Shown here one piece after another: positions 17,402 to 26,200 of a DNA stretch of 64,000 nt (positions within the stretch are counted from its first letter, which is position 1; each line of letters opens with the position of its first letter). A program made the translations under genes and the position numbers. Below the pieces are notes generated by a model. That model had not been told where the DNA came from. It saw nothing but the letters and a program-made list of their open reading frames with translations, and did not search any database. The stretch lies in NCBI RefSeq assembly GCF_001650735.1, contig NZ_LXVY01000005.1, positions 62,001 to 126,000 of the forward strand, in the 5' to 3' direction. Origin of the DNA: Sphingomonas sp. TDK1 (GTDB lineage: Bacteria; Pseudomonadota; Alphaproteobacteria; Sphingomonadales; Sphingomonadaceae).

Positions 17402-18451
17402 TCAGCGCACGATGTTCTTCGAATAGAAATGCCCGAGGTCGAGTTGGCCATAGATGCCGGGCTCGGCCGCGCAAACCGCCCCGATCGCGTTGATCGGGTG
17501 CAGGGCCGTGACCGAACAGCCATCATAGAGGTTAAGCGACATCTCGGTATGGAACGTCGGATCGCCGGCGATGGTGATTTGATATCCGCCTTCGCCGCCC
17601 GGCAATGGCTGTTCCCAGTCCGGGCCTGCCTTGGGGTTCAACCGCTCCACCTTCTTGTAGATGATCAGCGGCCTGCCCTTGTAGATGCCTTTCATCGTCC
17701 AGCGGACGGCCGCGGTGAGCCCGGCCTTGATCGTGCCGAACGCCGCCCGCGCATCCTCCTCCAGCGCGGCAGTCTCCCATTCGGAGGTGATTTCGTCCAG
17801 CTCGACACCGAGATAGTCGGCGATCGCCCGCAAGGTGCTTTCGTGCCAGCCACGCCCCGCATCGTCGGTGTACATCGGTGGCAGATAGTCGAGCGGCTGG
17901 TTGAAGCCATATTCGCGCAAGGAATCGACACCGCCATACTCGGTGATGTCAGCCAGTTCGACGAAGGTGATGCACTCGATCTTCCCAGCCCCGGACAGCA
18001 GCGAGAAAAGATGCCCGATCGACATATAGCCGGGATCGGTGCCGCCGCAGAAGATGGCCGACCGCCCCTTCTCGCAAGCCCGGCGAATGGGGTCGACGAA
18101 CCGGCTCCGGCCGAACTGGGGGGCGTGGAGATCCATCAGCGAGGGGGTCACCACGTTGGTTCCCGCTTCCAGGAACGGAATCACGTCCGCCATGCATTCC
18201 TGTTCCCGTTTCGCCGAATTGCCCTGGTAGACAAGGCAATCCGCTTTGAGGGCGAGGAGCTCGGCGACATCGCCGGTGGCAATCACGCCGGTCTTCTCGC
18301 GCCCGGCGATGTCGCCGGCGTCGCGGCCGATCTTTTCCGGATGCCAGGCGTGCAGCCCGACCAGTTCATATTCCGGATGGCCGATGAGGCCGCGAAGCCC
18401 CGGCATTCCGATCGGTCCGGTGCCCCAGACGATGACACGCTTCTTACCCAC
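17402..18451 (-). CDS. NAD(P)-dependent dihydrodipicolinate reductase-like protein (paralogue 1)
   Basis: A protein of 349 residues starting at GTG 18451 behind AGGAG. The N-terminus VIVWGTGPIGMPGLRGLIG is a Rossmann nucleotide-binding loop; the rest follows the dihydrodipicolinate reductase/2,4-diaminopentanoate dehydrogenase-like superfamily, including CGGTDPGYMSIGH mid-protein. True DapB is shorter (about 270 residues) and sits in lysine synthesis, so a biosynthetic role is unlikely. The protein is nearly the same length as, and strikingly similar to, the one encoded at 49713-50762, and a third, more distant relative is at 21936-23036. It presumably oxidises or reduces a pathway carbonyl, alcohol or imine with NAD(P)(H). 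The exact reaction is unknown. Confidence 0.8.
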   Translation of the reverse strand: MGKKRVIVWGTGPIGMPGLRGLIGHPEYELVGLHAWHPEKIGRDAGDIAGREKTGVIATGDVAELLALKADCLVYQGNSAKREQECMADVIPFLEAGTNVVTPSLMDLHAPQFGRSRFVDPIRRACEKGRSAIFCGGTDPGYMSIGHLFSLLSGAGKIECITFVELADITEYGGVDSLREYGFNQPLDYLPPMYTDDAGRGWHESTLRAIADYLGVELDEITSEWETAALEEDARAAFGTIKAGLTAAVRWTMKGIYKGRPLIIYKKVERLNPKAGPDWEQPLPGGEGGYQITIAGDPTFHTEMSLNLYDGCSVTALHPINAIGAVCAAEPGIYGQLDLGHFYSKNIVR

Positions 18452-18525
18452 TGTTTCTCTCTCCTAAGCGACTCTGCGGTCGGATGATCCTGATCCCCGA
18501 AGCGGGGGCGTTCGGCCGTCGCGCA

Positions 18526-20127
18526 TCAGCGATGCTTACGGTCTTCCAGAATGAGATCGGCCGCGTGCCACGCAAAGGCCATGGCCGGGCCGTTGGTGTT
18601 GCCGGAAACCTGTGTCGGCATGGCAGAACAATCGATCACGCGCAGGCCCTCCACCCGACGGACCCGAAGCCGGTCGTCCAGAACCGCATGGTCGTCCGTG
18701 CCCATCCGGCAGGTGCCGGTGGCGTGAATGCCAGGCTCGGACGCGCGGCGGATATACTCCAGCATCTCGCTGTCGCTCGCAAAGTCGATCCCCGGAACCG
18801 TTTCGACGGCCTGGTAGCGTTGCAAGGCACGGGTCGATGCAAAGCGCCGCGCGAACTTCATCACGTCGATGGCCGGCTGGTGGTCGCGGGGATCGCCCAG
18901 CACATTGGCATCGATCACAGGTGCAGCGTCCGGATCGGGCGAGACGATTTCGATCGTGCCCGCGCTGTGCGGGCGCATGAAATAGCCGCCGATCATCATG
19001 CCATGCTCGCGTTCCAGCGCAGTTTCGGTGAACGACTTGCTGCCGTCCACGGAAAAAGCCCCCATGAAGAGCTGCCCGTCCGGCCGATCGAGCTCTGGCC
19101 GGGTGCGGAAGAAGGCGCCCGCCTCGAAAGCACAATCCGCCAGCGGGCCGGTGCCGAACAATTGCTGACGCACGACATTGGCGGCCAGACGCCAGCCGGA
19201 AAATTGCCGATTGAGGCTGTCACGGTTGACGCGCAGCTGGATTCCCGTCGTCCCGCGATGATCGCGCAGGTTGCGCCCGACCTCGCGGTGTTCGACGGCT
19301 ACCTCCACCCCGGCCCGTCGCAACACCTCGCCGGGCCCGATGCCCGAACGCTGGAGCAGCAGCGGCGAATTGAGCACGCCGCCGCTCAGGATCACCTCGC
19401 GCGCCTGTACTATGGTCTCGCGCCCGTCCCGCCGTACGACCACGCCGGTCACCCGATTTCCCTCGAGGTGCAACCGGTCGACCGGACTGTCGGTGAAGAT
19501 GCTCAGGTTGCGGCGCGTGCGGACCGGATCGAGAAAAGCGCTGGCCGCGCTGTTCCGCCGCCCCTTGTGGATCGTGCGGAAATAATAGCCGGCGCCTTCG
19601 TGATCGTCTCGATTCAGATCCTTGCGCCGACGCAGTCCCAGTTCACCGGCGGCGGCGATGAACGCCTCGGCGAGCGGCGCCTTGCCGCGATAGGCGGAGA
19701 TGTCGAGCGGGCCGCCCGCGCCCCGCATGTCATCGGCGCCCAGCGCGTGGTTCTCCATCGCCCTGTACGCCGCGAGCATGTCGGCCCAGCTCCACGCCCT
19801 CAGGCCCATGGCGTTCCAGCCATCATAGTCCTGCGGCTGCCCGCGCACATAGACCATGCCGTTGACGGAGCTGGAGCCCCCGAGCGTACGCCCCCGAATC
19901 CAGGTTTCCACCCGGTTGCTGCCGCCGCCGACGTTCGCCTCGTATCGCCAGAGCAGGTCCGGCTGCGCATAGATCTTGAGGAAGGCGCGGGGCATGTGAA
20001 TTGCCGGGTGCGAATCCTTCGGACCGGCTTCGAGGAGAGCCACCTGCGCGGCAGGATTTTCAGACAGCCTATGGGCAAGCACGCAGCCCGCAGATCCTGC
20101 GCCTACGATGACGTAATCGTATATCAA
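18526..20127 (-). CDS. GMC family FAD-dependent oxidoreductase (choline dehydrogenase-like)
   Basis: A protein of about 533 residues. It opens with YDYVIVGAGSAGCVLA (FAD Rossmann loop) and contains both GMC signatures, RGRTLGGSSSVNGMVYVRG and GGVLNSPLLLQRSGIGP. The C-terminal active-site region has HATGTCRMG and VSGNTNGPAMAFAWHAAD. It oxidises a primary or secondary alcohol, passing electrons to the respiratory chain or oxygen. I chose TTG 20127 because GGAGAGG lies just upstream and it gives the short N-terminus usual for the family; in-frame ATGs at 20145 and 20166 lack a ribosome site. The upstream region shared with the divergent SDR carries copy D of the recurring element. Confidence 0.9.
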   Translation of the reverse strand: MIYDYVIVGAGSAGCVLAHRLSENPAAQVALLEAGPKDSHPAIHMPRAFLKIYAQPDLLWRYEANVGGGSNRVETWIRGRTLGGSSSVNGMVYVRGQPQDYDGWNAMGLRAWSWADMLAAYRAMENHALGADDMRGAGGPLDISAYRGKAPLAEAFIAAAGELGLRRRKDLNRDDHEGAGYYFRTIHKGRRNSAASAFLDPVRTRRNLSIFTDSPVDRLHLEGNRVTGVVVRRDGRETIVQAREVILSGGVLNSPLLLQRSGIGPGEVLRRAGVEVAVEHREVGRNLRDHRGTTGIQLRVNRDSLNRQFSGWRLAANVVRQQLFGTGPLADCAFEAGAFFRTRPELDRPDGQLFMGAFSVDGSKSFTETALEREHGMMIGGYFMRPHSAGTIEIVSPDPDAAPVIDANVLGDPRDHQPAIDVMKFARRFASTRALQRYQAVETVPGIDFASDSEMLEYIRRASEPGIHATGTCRMGTDDHAVLDDRLRVRRVEGLRVIDCSAMPTQVSGNTNGPAMAFAWHAADLILEDRKHR

Positions 20128-20198
20128 GCGGCCTCTCCAGCGCATGCTCTTTTTTGCGTGCGGCATGGTGGAGGCAAGCTACGATTTGAGTCAAGTTT

Positions 20199-20213
20199 TC
20201 TAATTGACGACCG
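20199..20213 (-). promoter_or_regulatory. copy D of recurring element
   Basis: Read on the minus strand this is CGGTCGTCAATTAGA, identical to copy C1 at 11422-11436. It lies 72 bases upstream of the GMC oxidoreductase start and in the region shared with the divergent SDR at 20314. Confidence 0.55.
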
Positions 20214-20313
20214 GCAGATTTTTACCCATTGAATCGACAACCGACGGAGACCGAGGACGGGGCTGCACGCCCCGTCGGCAAGGCTCCGATCGAACAAAAC
20301 CGAGGAGAGGGAC

Positions 20314-21078
20314 GTGCGTCTGGAAGGCAAGGCCGCGATCGTGACCGGTGCCGCACGCGGCCTCGGCGCCAGCATCGCGGCGGATCTCGTCCGGGAAGGC
20401 GCCCGGGTCATGCTCTGCGACATTCTGGTCGAGCAGGGCCAGGCGGTTGCCCGGGAGATCGGCGAAGGCGCGGTCTTTCGCGCGCTCGACGTGACGAAAG
20501 CCGATCAATGGGCGGAGGCGGTGGCGGCAGCCGAGGCGCGCTTCGGCACGGTCGACATCCTCGTCAACAATGCGGCGATGATCGAGCAGGTCCCGTATGA
20601 CGACGTGACCGAGGAACTGTTTCGCGCGATCTTCGAGGTCAATGCGCTGGGGACGTTCCTGGGCATGAAGGCGGTGGTCCCGGCGATGCGTCGCGCGGGT
20701 GCGGGATCGATCGTCAACATCTCGTCCACGGCGGGGATCCATTCCTCGGGCGGGCTTGCCTATACCGGTTCGAAGTTCGCCATCACCGGTCTCACCAAGA
20801 CGGGTGCGCACATGCTGGGGCCGGAGCGGATCCGGATCAATTCGGTCCATCCCGGCTGGATGCGGACGCCCCAGACGGAGGCAGCCCCGCTCGACTGGGT
20901 GGCCAGCCTGCAACCGCTGCGCGCGGTGATGGAGACGCGCGAAGTCGCGAAACTGGTGTCCTTCCTGGCATCGGACGATGCTTCGATGATCACCGGCAGC
21001 GCTTATGTGATCGATGCCGGCGCGCTCCTCATGGGCGCGCGCGACATCGTCGATCGCATGCACGAGCATATGGCCTGA
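20314..21078 (+). CDS. SDR family oxidoreductase
   Basis: A 254-residue classical SDR starting at GTG 20314 behind GAGGAGAGGGAC. It shows TGAARGLG (cofactor loop, residues about 11-18), NNAAM after strand 4, NISSTAG with the catalytic Ser, and YTGSK with the catalytic Tyr and Lys. A C-terminal GSAYVIDAG segment is typical. It should act on a hydroxyl/keto pair with NAD(P)(H), plausibly downstream of the P450 or hydratase steps. It is divergent from the GMC oxidoreductase and 49 bases ahead of another SDR, with which it is likely co-transcribed. Confidence 0.9.
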   Translation: MRLEGKAAIVTGAARGLGASIAADLVREGARVMLCDILVEQGQAVAREIGEGAVFRALDVTKADQWAEAVAAAEARFGTVDILVNNAAMIEQVPYDDVTEELFRAIFEVNALGTFLGMKAVVPAMRRAGAGSIVNISSTAGIHSSGGLAYTGSKFAITGLTKTGAHMLGPERIRINSVHPGWMRTPQTEAAPLDWVASLQPLRAVMETREVAKLVSFLASDDASMITGSAYVIDAGALLMGARDIVDRMHEHMA

Positions 21079-21127
21079 CCGCGAACGCGGCTGGCCGTCG
21101 ACCTACCCGATCAAGAGGGACACCAAG

Positions 21128-21922
21128 ATGAACATAGACCTGACCGGCAAGACCGCACTTGTTACCGCATCGACCAGCGGGATCGGCCTCGCCATCGCCC
21201 GCGGCCTGGCCGGCGCGGGTGCCGCCGTCATCGTCAACGGCAGGCGTTCCGACGTCACCGACGGGGCGGTGCGCGAGTTGGGCGCACAATTTCCCGGCGC
21301 TTCGGTACGCGGCATTTCCGCGGACCTCGGAACGCGGGAAGGGGTCGACCAGTTGATCGCGTCCGTCGACTCGATCGATATCCTGGTCAACAATCTCGGC
21401 ATCTACGAGATGGCAGATTTCTTCACCGTGCCCGACGAACAGTGGATGCGCTATTTCGAGACGAACGTCATGTCGGGCGTTCGGCTGGCACGCCACTATA
21501 TGCCCGGCATGCTGCAGCGCGACTGGGGGCGCCTCATCTTCATTTCCAGCGAATCGGGCGTCACCGTCCCGGATAACCGCATCCATTACGGCGTGACCAA
21601 GGCGGCGATGTTGGCCGTCGCCCGGGGCCTTGCCGAAATCGCGCGCAATTCCGGCGTGACGTCGAACTCCATTCTGGTCGGCATCACGATGACCGAGCAT
21701 GTGGAGCGCTCGATCGCCGAAGCAGCGGCAACGCAGGGGGTGACGACCGCGGAAGTTCACCGCCAGATCGCCACCCAATATCGCCCCTCGCAATTGCTCG
21801 GGCGGCTGGCGAGCTCGGAAGAAGTCGCCAACATGGTGGTCTACACCGCTTCCCAACAGGCTTCGGCAACCACCGGCGCGGCGCTGCGGGTAGAAGGCGG
21901 CGGCATTCCGACGATCTTCTGA
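21128..21922 (+). CDS. SDR family oxidoreductase
   Basis: A 264-residue classical SDR with TASTSGIGLAIA as cofactor loop, NNLGIYE, FISSESG with the catalytic Ser, and YGVTK. The C-terminus GAALRVEGGGIPTIF is characteristic of a subgroup of SDRs in which the cofactor loop reads TxSTxGIG. ATG 21128 begins a normal N-terminus. It follows another SDR on the same strand and is convergent with the second dihydrodipicolinate-reductase-like gene. Two adjacent SDRs suggest successive alcohol oxidations or opposite stereospecificities. The substrate is not readable from sequence. Confidence 0.9.
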   Translation: MNIDLTGKTALVTASTSGIGLAIARGLAGAGAAVIVNGRRSDVTDGAVRELGAQFPGASVRGISADLGTREGVDQLIASVDSIDILVNNLGIYEMADFFTVPDEQWMRYFETNVMSGVRLARHYMPGMLQRDWGRLIFISSESGVTVPDNRIHYGVTKAAMLAVARGLAEIARNSGVTSNSILVGITMTEHVERSIAEAAATQGVTTAEVHRQIATQYRPSQLLGRLASSEEVANMVVYTASQQASATTGAALRVEGGGIPTIF

Positions 21923-21935
21923 CGCTGGGGGCGGT

Positions 21936-23036
21936 TCACGCCGTCATGCGGTGGACCCCGATCGCCAGCGGCAAATCCATGAAGCTGCGAACGCCCGCGG
22001 GCGCCTCGCATACGCCGATGATCGAGTTGGCCAGATGGCCGCCGACGGCCCAGCCGGCGTCGGCCATCGGATTCCGGCCGAACGCACCGAGTTCGAGTTC
22101 CATCTTCATCGACGGTGCGCCATGGATTTCGACCTGATAACCCTCCCGCTGACCGGATCCGAAGCGGGGCCAATCCGGCGCAACCTGGTCATCGACGCGG
22201 GTGATGTGCTCCGCGACGATGCGGGTCCGCCCGTCTCGGATGCCCGAGGCGCGGATCCGCTCGGCCGCGATCGTTCCTGCCTCGATGCGGCCCGTCGCGA
22301 TGTCGAACCCGGTCGAGGCCATGGCGAATTCGACGTCGATGTCGATCCTGTCGAGGTTCGTCTGGATGGCATCGGCGACCATCGCGACCGATCCGCCCAA
22401 TGCGCGCGCAAAACTGCCCGACAAGGCGGACGGATCGAACCTCTCCGGCCGCTGTCCGAACCCGAGCAGGCCCATGATCATGTCGCGGTCGCCGTAATTT
22501 GCGTAGTTCATGATCTCGCGCACCGAAATCTGGTCGATCCGGGCGGAGATCTGCGTCAGCGCGAGCACCAGCCGATCCGGCATGAAACCGGGCGAGACGC
22601 CGGTGTAGAGAAAGCTTGCATTCCCCGCAGCACACGCCCCCTCCAGCCGCGCCATGGTCTCCGGTCCGAGGTACGGAGGGTAGACAAGCGAATTGGGGGC
22701 CGACGCCACGACGTTCTTGCCGCTCGCCAGAAGGGCGCACACAAGCGCAAACAGCGCACCGGAATGGCTATCCGCCTCCAGCACATCCCCTGCTGGCGAA
22801 TCCCAGGGCAGGAATGCCACGCAATCCGCTTCCGTCGAAAGAAGCGAGTCGCGATCGCGTGTCGCCAAGACGCCGGTTTCGGGGAGGCGACAGAATGCAC
22901 CGGCATCCCGCCCTTCATTTTGGGGGCTGTGGACGCCGAGACCGACAAGGTGGAGGCGAGGATGCGTAAGGATCGCGCGCAGCGCGAATTTTCCGGTCGC
23001 ACCGGCACCGAACTGTATGACTTTGTAGGTCTTCAT
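21936..23036 (-). CDS. NAD(P)-dependent dihydrodipicolinate reductase-like protein (divergent paralogue)
   Basis: A protein of 366 residues. It starts MKTYKVIQFGAGATGKFALR, a Rossmann GxGxxG-type loop, and has GVSPGFMPDRL mid-protein where the two closer paralogues read GGTDPGYMSIGH or GGTDPGYMTIGH. It belongs to the same superfamily as the 17402-18451 and 49713-50762 products but differs clearly from both. A strong GGAGAGGGGAG lies upstream of ATG 23036. It is divergent from the alcohol dehydrogenase gene, with copy E of the recurring element between them. The reaction is unknown; a pathway-specific NAD(P)-linked redox step is inferred. Confidence 0.78.
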   Translation of the reverse strand: MKTYKVIQFGAGATGKFALRAILTHPRLHLVGLGVHSPQNEGRDAGAFCRLPETGVLATRDRDSLLSTEADCVAFLPWDSPAGDVLEADSHSGALFALVCALLASGKNVVASAPNSLVYPPYLGPETMARLEGACAAGNASFLYTGVSPGFMPDRLVLALTQISARIDQISVREIMNYANYGDRDMIMGLLGFGQRPERFDPSALSGSFARALGGSVAMVADAIQTNLDRIDIDVEFAMASTGFDIATGRIEAGTIAAERIRASGIRDGRTRIVAEHITRVDDQVAPDWPRFGSGQREGYQVEIHGAPSMKMELELGAFGRNPMADAGWAVGGHLANSIIGVCEAPAGVRSFMDLPLAIGVHRMTA

Positions 23037-23095
23037 CGCCCACTCCCCTCTCCTGCCGCACGCGTCGCGTCGGCCGGACGGTAGCTATTCAAAAA

Positions 23096-23117
23096 ATCAA
23101 CCGGTCGGTAGACTGAA
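23096..23117 (+). promoter_or_regulatory. copy E of recurring element
   Basis: ATCAACC-GGTCGG-TAGACTGAA fits the 22-bp consensus at 18 or more positions. TAGACT at 23109-23114 may be a -10 for the alcohol dehydrogenase gene, which would give a leader of about 120 bases; the -35 is weak. It serves the divergent pair at 23036 (minus) and 23240 (plus). Confidence 0.6.
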
Positions 23118-23239
23118 AATATCTTGTGGAGCTGTTGGGTGCGGATTACGATGCGGCGATGGCGGCCCGCAAAGGACCAGCCAAAGCCCAAAGGGTGCTG
23201 TTAGGCCCAAGCCCGAAGGGCGCCGTTAGGAGAGTGTGC

Positions 23240-24253
23240 ATGAAGGCGGTCCGCGTCCATCAGCCAGGCCAATATTCCATCGACGAGGTGCCGATGCCCG
23301 TCGCTGGCCCCAAGGACGTTGTCGTCAAAATGCGGGCGTGCGGTATTTGCGGCAGCGACATCCATTTCGTGCAACGGGGCTCTTTGCGCCCCGATGGCAG
23401 TCCGATGCCACTGGGCCATGAAGCGACCGGAGTCGTCGAAAGCGTGGGCAGCGCGGTCACGAATATCCCGGTGGGATCCCGGGTGTTCATCAATCCGATG
23501 GCGACCAACGGCGCGATTATCGGCACCGGAGCCGACGAAGGCGCCTTCGCCAGCCACATCCTGATCCGCAACGCGGTCATGGGCGAGAGCATCCTCGCGG
23601 TTCCTGCCGATCTCAGCATGGAACGCGCAGCCCTTGCAGAGCCGCTCGCAGTCGGTCTTCACACCGTGAACCGCGGCAATCCGACGCCCGACAGCAAGGT
23701 TGCCGTGTTCGGCTGTGGGCCGATCGGTCTCGCCGCGATCATCTGGCTGGTGCGTCGGGGCGTGCGCCACATCGTGGCGATCGACGTTGCGGAGGAACGG
23801 CTCGAACACGCGCGCCGCATGGGCGTGCATGCCACCGTCAATCCATCGAAAGAGGACTTGGCACAGCGGCTCCGCGAAGAGCATGGCGCAGGCGCACCGG
23901 TGATGGGCCAACCCACCGTCGGCACCGATATCTTCTATGATCTCGCTGCCGGCAAGGGACTGATCGATCAGATCACCGCCATGGCGAAGTTCCGTTCGCG
24001 GCTGGTGATCGGCGCCATCTACATCCAGCCGGTGGAAGTGAATTTTCGCGGGCTGATCATGCGTGAAATGGAGATCACCACCGCGGGCGTTTACCAGCAG
24101 GAGCTGCGCGACGCCCTGAACGAGCTGCCGGCGTTCGATCCCGCCGTTCTCGATGCCTATGTCACCAGCACCTTTCCTTTTGACGATTTCGACACGGCGT
24201 TCGCCGTCGCGAAGCAAGTGACGAGCGCCAAGGTAATGCTGACCTTCGCCTGA
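23240..24253 (+). CDS. zinc-type alcohol dehydrogenase (MDR family)
   Basis: A protein of 337 residues. It has the catalytic-zinc cysteine in ACGICGSDIH, GHEATGVVESVG with the catalytic His/Glu pair, LAEPLAVGLH, and the Rossmann loop FGCGPIGLAAI. The lobe that normally holds four structural-zinc cysteines (about residues 88-112) has none: it reads VFINPMATNGAIIGTGADEG, so the structural zinc site is absent. It should oxidise a secondary or primary alcohol with NAD(P)+. TTAGGAGAG precedes ATG 23240. It heads a likely operon with the aldehyde dehydrogenase at 24659, separated only by a decayed P450 fragment, and an alcohol to aldehyde to acid sequence is a natural reading. Confidence 0.9.
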   Translation: MKAVRVHQPGQYSIDEVPMPVAGPKDVVVKMRACGICGSDIHFVQRGSLRPDGSPMPLGHEATGVVESVGSAVTNIPVGSRVFINPMATNGAIIGTGADEGAFASHILIRNAVMGESILAVPADLSMERAALAEPLAVGLHTVNRGNPTPDSKVAVFGCGPIGLAAIIWLVRRGVRHIVAIDVAEERLEHARRMGVHATVNPSKEDLAQRLREEHGAGAPVMGQPTVGTDIFYDLAAGKGLIDQITAMAKFRSRLVIGAIYIQPVEVNFRGLIMREMEITTAGVYQQELRDALNELPAFDPAVLDAYVTSTFPFDDFDTAFAVAKQVTSAKVMLTFA

Positions 24254-24254
24254 A

Positions 24255-24618
24255 GCGTTTTCCCTGCTCGCTGGAGCGCAGATCATGGGTGAGAGCCTCC
24301 AGCCGTTGCAGGCGCGGCTGCGCGCGAACCGTGCCGAGATTCCCGCCACGGTGGAGGAGATGCTGCGTGCCTTCTCGGTTGTATCGAGCTCTCGAACGGC
24401 GCTTGAGGACATAGAGATCGCCCAATCGGCACCTTGCATTCGGCTACGGCCTGCACCACTGCCTCGGCGCGCCGCTTGCCCGGCGCGAATTGCGGATAGC
24501 GATGCACAGCTGGTTCGACCTCGTTCCTTCGTTCCACCAGAGGGGCGATCCGAGCGCCGGTTTGCCGTGCTGGGTGGGGAATATGCTCTCGGTGGAAGCG
24601 CTGAACCTCGCCGGGTGA
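24255..24618 (+). pseudogene. cytochrome P450 remnant
   Basis: A gene fragment too broken to be an intact protein. In one frame (from 24255) there is LRANRAEIPATVEEMLRAF, the stretch before and including the K-helix ExxR motif (Glu codon 24357, Arg codon 24366). In another frame (24436-24618) there is [20 protein letters not shown], the heme loop with its cysteine codon at 24460-24462, running to a TGA at 24616. The two are about 90 bases apart instead of roughly 250-300, so an internal deletion and a frameshift have occurred, and the N-terminal two thirds are missing. The heme loop differs from that of the intact P450 at 1920-3158, so this was a separate P450. Confidence 0.85.
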
Positions 24619-24658
24619 TGACGCGAACGTGCGACCACACAGCCTCAAGGAGAAACGC

Positions 24659-26128
24659 GTGAGCCTGCCAGATCGACACCATGCGGCAGCGGTCCATATT
24701 CCTGCGCTGCACCATATCGTCGATGGTGCTGCCCTATGGGGTCGATCCCAGGGCGTTCACCGACACATCAATCCATCGACGGGGGAGGTGCAAGCCGATA
24801 TTCCGCTGGCAGGCGCCGACGAAGTGGATGCCGCCGTTGCCGCCGCGAAGCGGGCATTTGCAGGCTGGCGCGCGAAGCCGCCGCTTGAGCGGCGCCAGAT
24901 ACTGGAACGCCTCGCGACACTCCTCGGCGACCATGCCGACGAGTTGGCCGTGCTTTCCAGCCTCGAGTTCGGCGGTGCGGTTTCCTTCACCCGCCACATC
25001 AGTTTGATTTCCCAGAAGTTCACCAGCTATTATGCCGGGTGGGCCGACAAGCTGGAAGGACAGATCGCGTCACTGGACGAGGCCGGCTTCGTCTACAGCA
25101 TTCCCGAGCCGCTTGGCGTGATCGCAGTCATCGTGACCTGGAACGGCCCTATCATCTCGTTGGGAATGAAGGTGATCCCGGCGCTGGCAGCCGGCAACAC
25201 GGTCGTTCTCAAACCAGCCGAAATCGCCCCCTTCACCGCGCAGAAGTTCCTGGCGCTGGCGACAAGGGCGGGTGTCCCTGCCGGCGTGATCAATCTTGTC
25301 CATGGCGGTGCGGCCGCGGGAACGGCGCTGACCGGCCATCCAGATGTCGCCAAGATCACCTTCACGGGAGGCGCCGCGACGGCGCAACGCATCCTCGAAG
25401 GCGCAGCCCGCAACCTTACGCCGTCGGTACTCGAACTCGGCGGCAAGTCCGCGAACCTCATCTTCGCCGATGCCGATCTCGACGCGGCGTGCCGCCATAC
25501 CAGCCTGGCAGGGCTGGCGAATGCCGGCCAAGGCTGTGCGCTTCCCACCCGCGTGCTGATCGAACGATCGATCTACAAGGACTTTCTCGAGCGGCTGACA
25601 GCCACGGTATCGGCCATGCCGGTGGGCGATCCGTTGCTGGAAGACACCGTGGTTGGCCCTGTGATCAGCGAGGCGTCGAGCCAGCGCATCCTGAACATCG
25701 TGTCGGAAGCCGCGGCATCCGGCAGCGGCCGCGTGACGACGGGCGGCGAGCGCCTGGGCGGCGAACTGGGCGACGGCTGGTTCGTCGCGCCAACGGTGCT
25801 GGCCGATGTCGATCCCAACAGCGCCGTCGCGCAGAAGGAAATCTTCGGCCCGGTCATCTCGGTCATGTGTTTCGACGACGAAAGCGAGGCGGTCGCGCTT
25901 GCCAATAGCACCCGCTACGGATTGTCGGCCTATGTCCAGACGACGGACGAGCGGCGGATCCGACGACTGGTTCGCCAGTTGCGGTGCGGCACTGTCGGCG
26001 TCAACGGCGGCGATCCGCTGACCTACAACGCACCCTTTGGCGGGATAGGCCTTAGTGGATATGGCAAGGAAGGCGGCCGGGCAGGCATCGACGAGTTCCT
26101 TCATCTCAAGACCGTGCTGGTCCGCTGA
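24659..26128 (+). CDS. NAD(P)-dependent aldehyde dehydrogenase
   Basis: A protein of 489 residues with standard ALDH features: VTWNGPII for cofactor binding, KPAEIAPF, FTGGAATAQRI (NAD loop), LELGGKSANL with the catalytic Glu, NAGQGCALPTR with the catalytic Cys, and KEIFGPVISV. It oxidises an aldehyde to a carboxylic acid, which could then enter CoA activation. GTG 24659 is chosen because AGGAG is seven bases upstream; an in-frame ATG at 24629 would add ten residues inside the P450 remnant. It is downstream of the alcohol dehydrogenase and convergent with an SDR gene, with an inverted repeat between. Confidence 0.92.
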   Translation: MSLPDRHHAAAVHIPALHHIVDGAALWGRSQGVHRHINPSTGEVQADIPLAGADEVDAAVAAAKRAFAGWRAKPPLERRQILERLATLLGDHADELAVLSSLEFGGAVSFTRHISLISQKFTSYYAGWADKLEGQIASLDEAGFVYSIPEPLGVIAVIVTWNGPIISLGMKVIPALAAGNTVVLKPAEIAPFTAQKFLALATRAGVPAGVINLVHGGAAAGTALTGHPDVAKITFTGGAATAQRILEGAARNLTPSVLELGGKSANLIFADADLDAACRHTSLAGLANAGQGCALPTRVLIERSIYKDFLERLTATVSAMPVGDPLLEDTVVGPVISEASSQRILNIVSEAAASGSGRVTTGGERLGGELGDGWFVAPTVLADVDPNSAVAQKEIFGPVISVMCFDDESEAVALANSTRYGLSAYVQTTDERRIRRLVRQLRCGTVGVNGGDPLTYNAPFGGIGLSGYGKEGGRAGIDEFLHLKTVLVR

Positions 26129-26142
26129 CGGTTGTGCGATGT

Positions 26143-26172
26143 CCCCGTCCCTCCCTCCGTGGGGAGGCGGGG
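26143..26172. terminator. imperfect inverted repeat between convergent genes
   Basis: CCCCG and CCTCC on the left pair with GGAGG and CGGGG on the right, with a small bulge. It lies 15 bases after the aldehyde dehydrogenase stop and 28 bases before the 3' end of the minus-strand SDR. Confidence 0.45.
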
Positions 26173-26200
26173 ATGGGCCGTCCGCAAAGGCCATGCTGCG

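Noticed and set aside
23190..23236. Short direct repeat (TTAGG twice) in the alcohol dehydrogenase leader as a regulatory repeat
   Set aside because: The second copy is simply the ribosome binding site; the similarity is too short to interpret.
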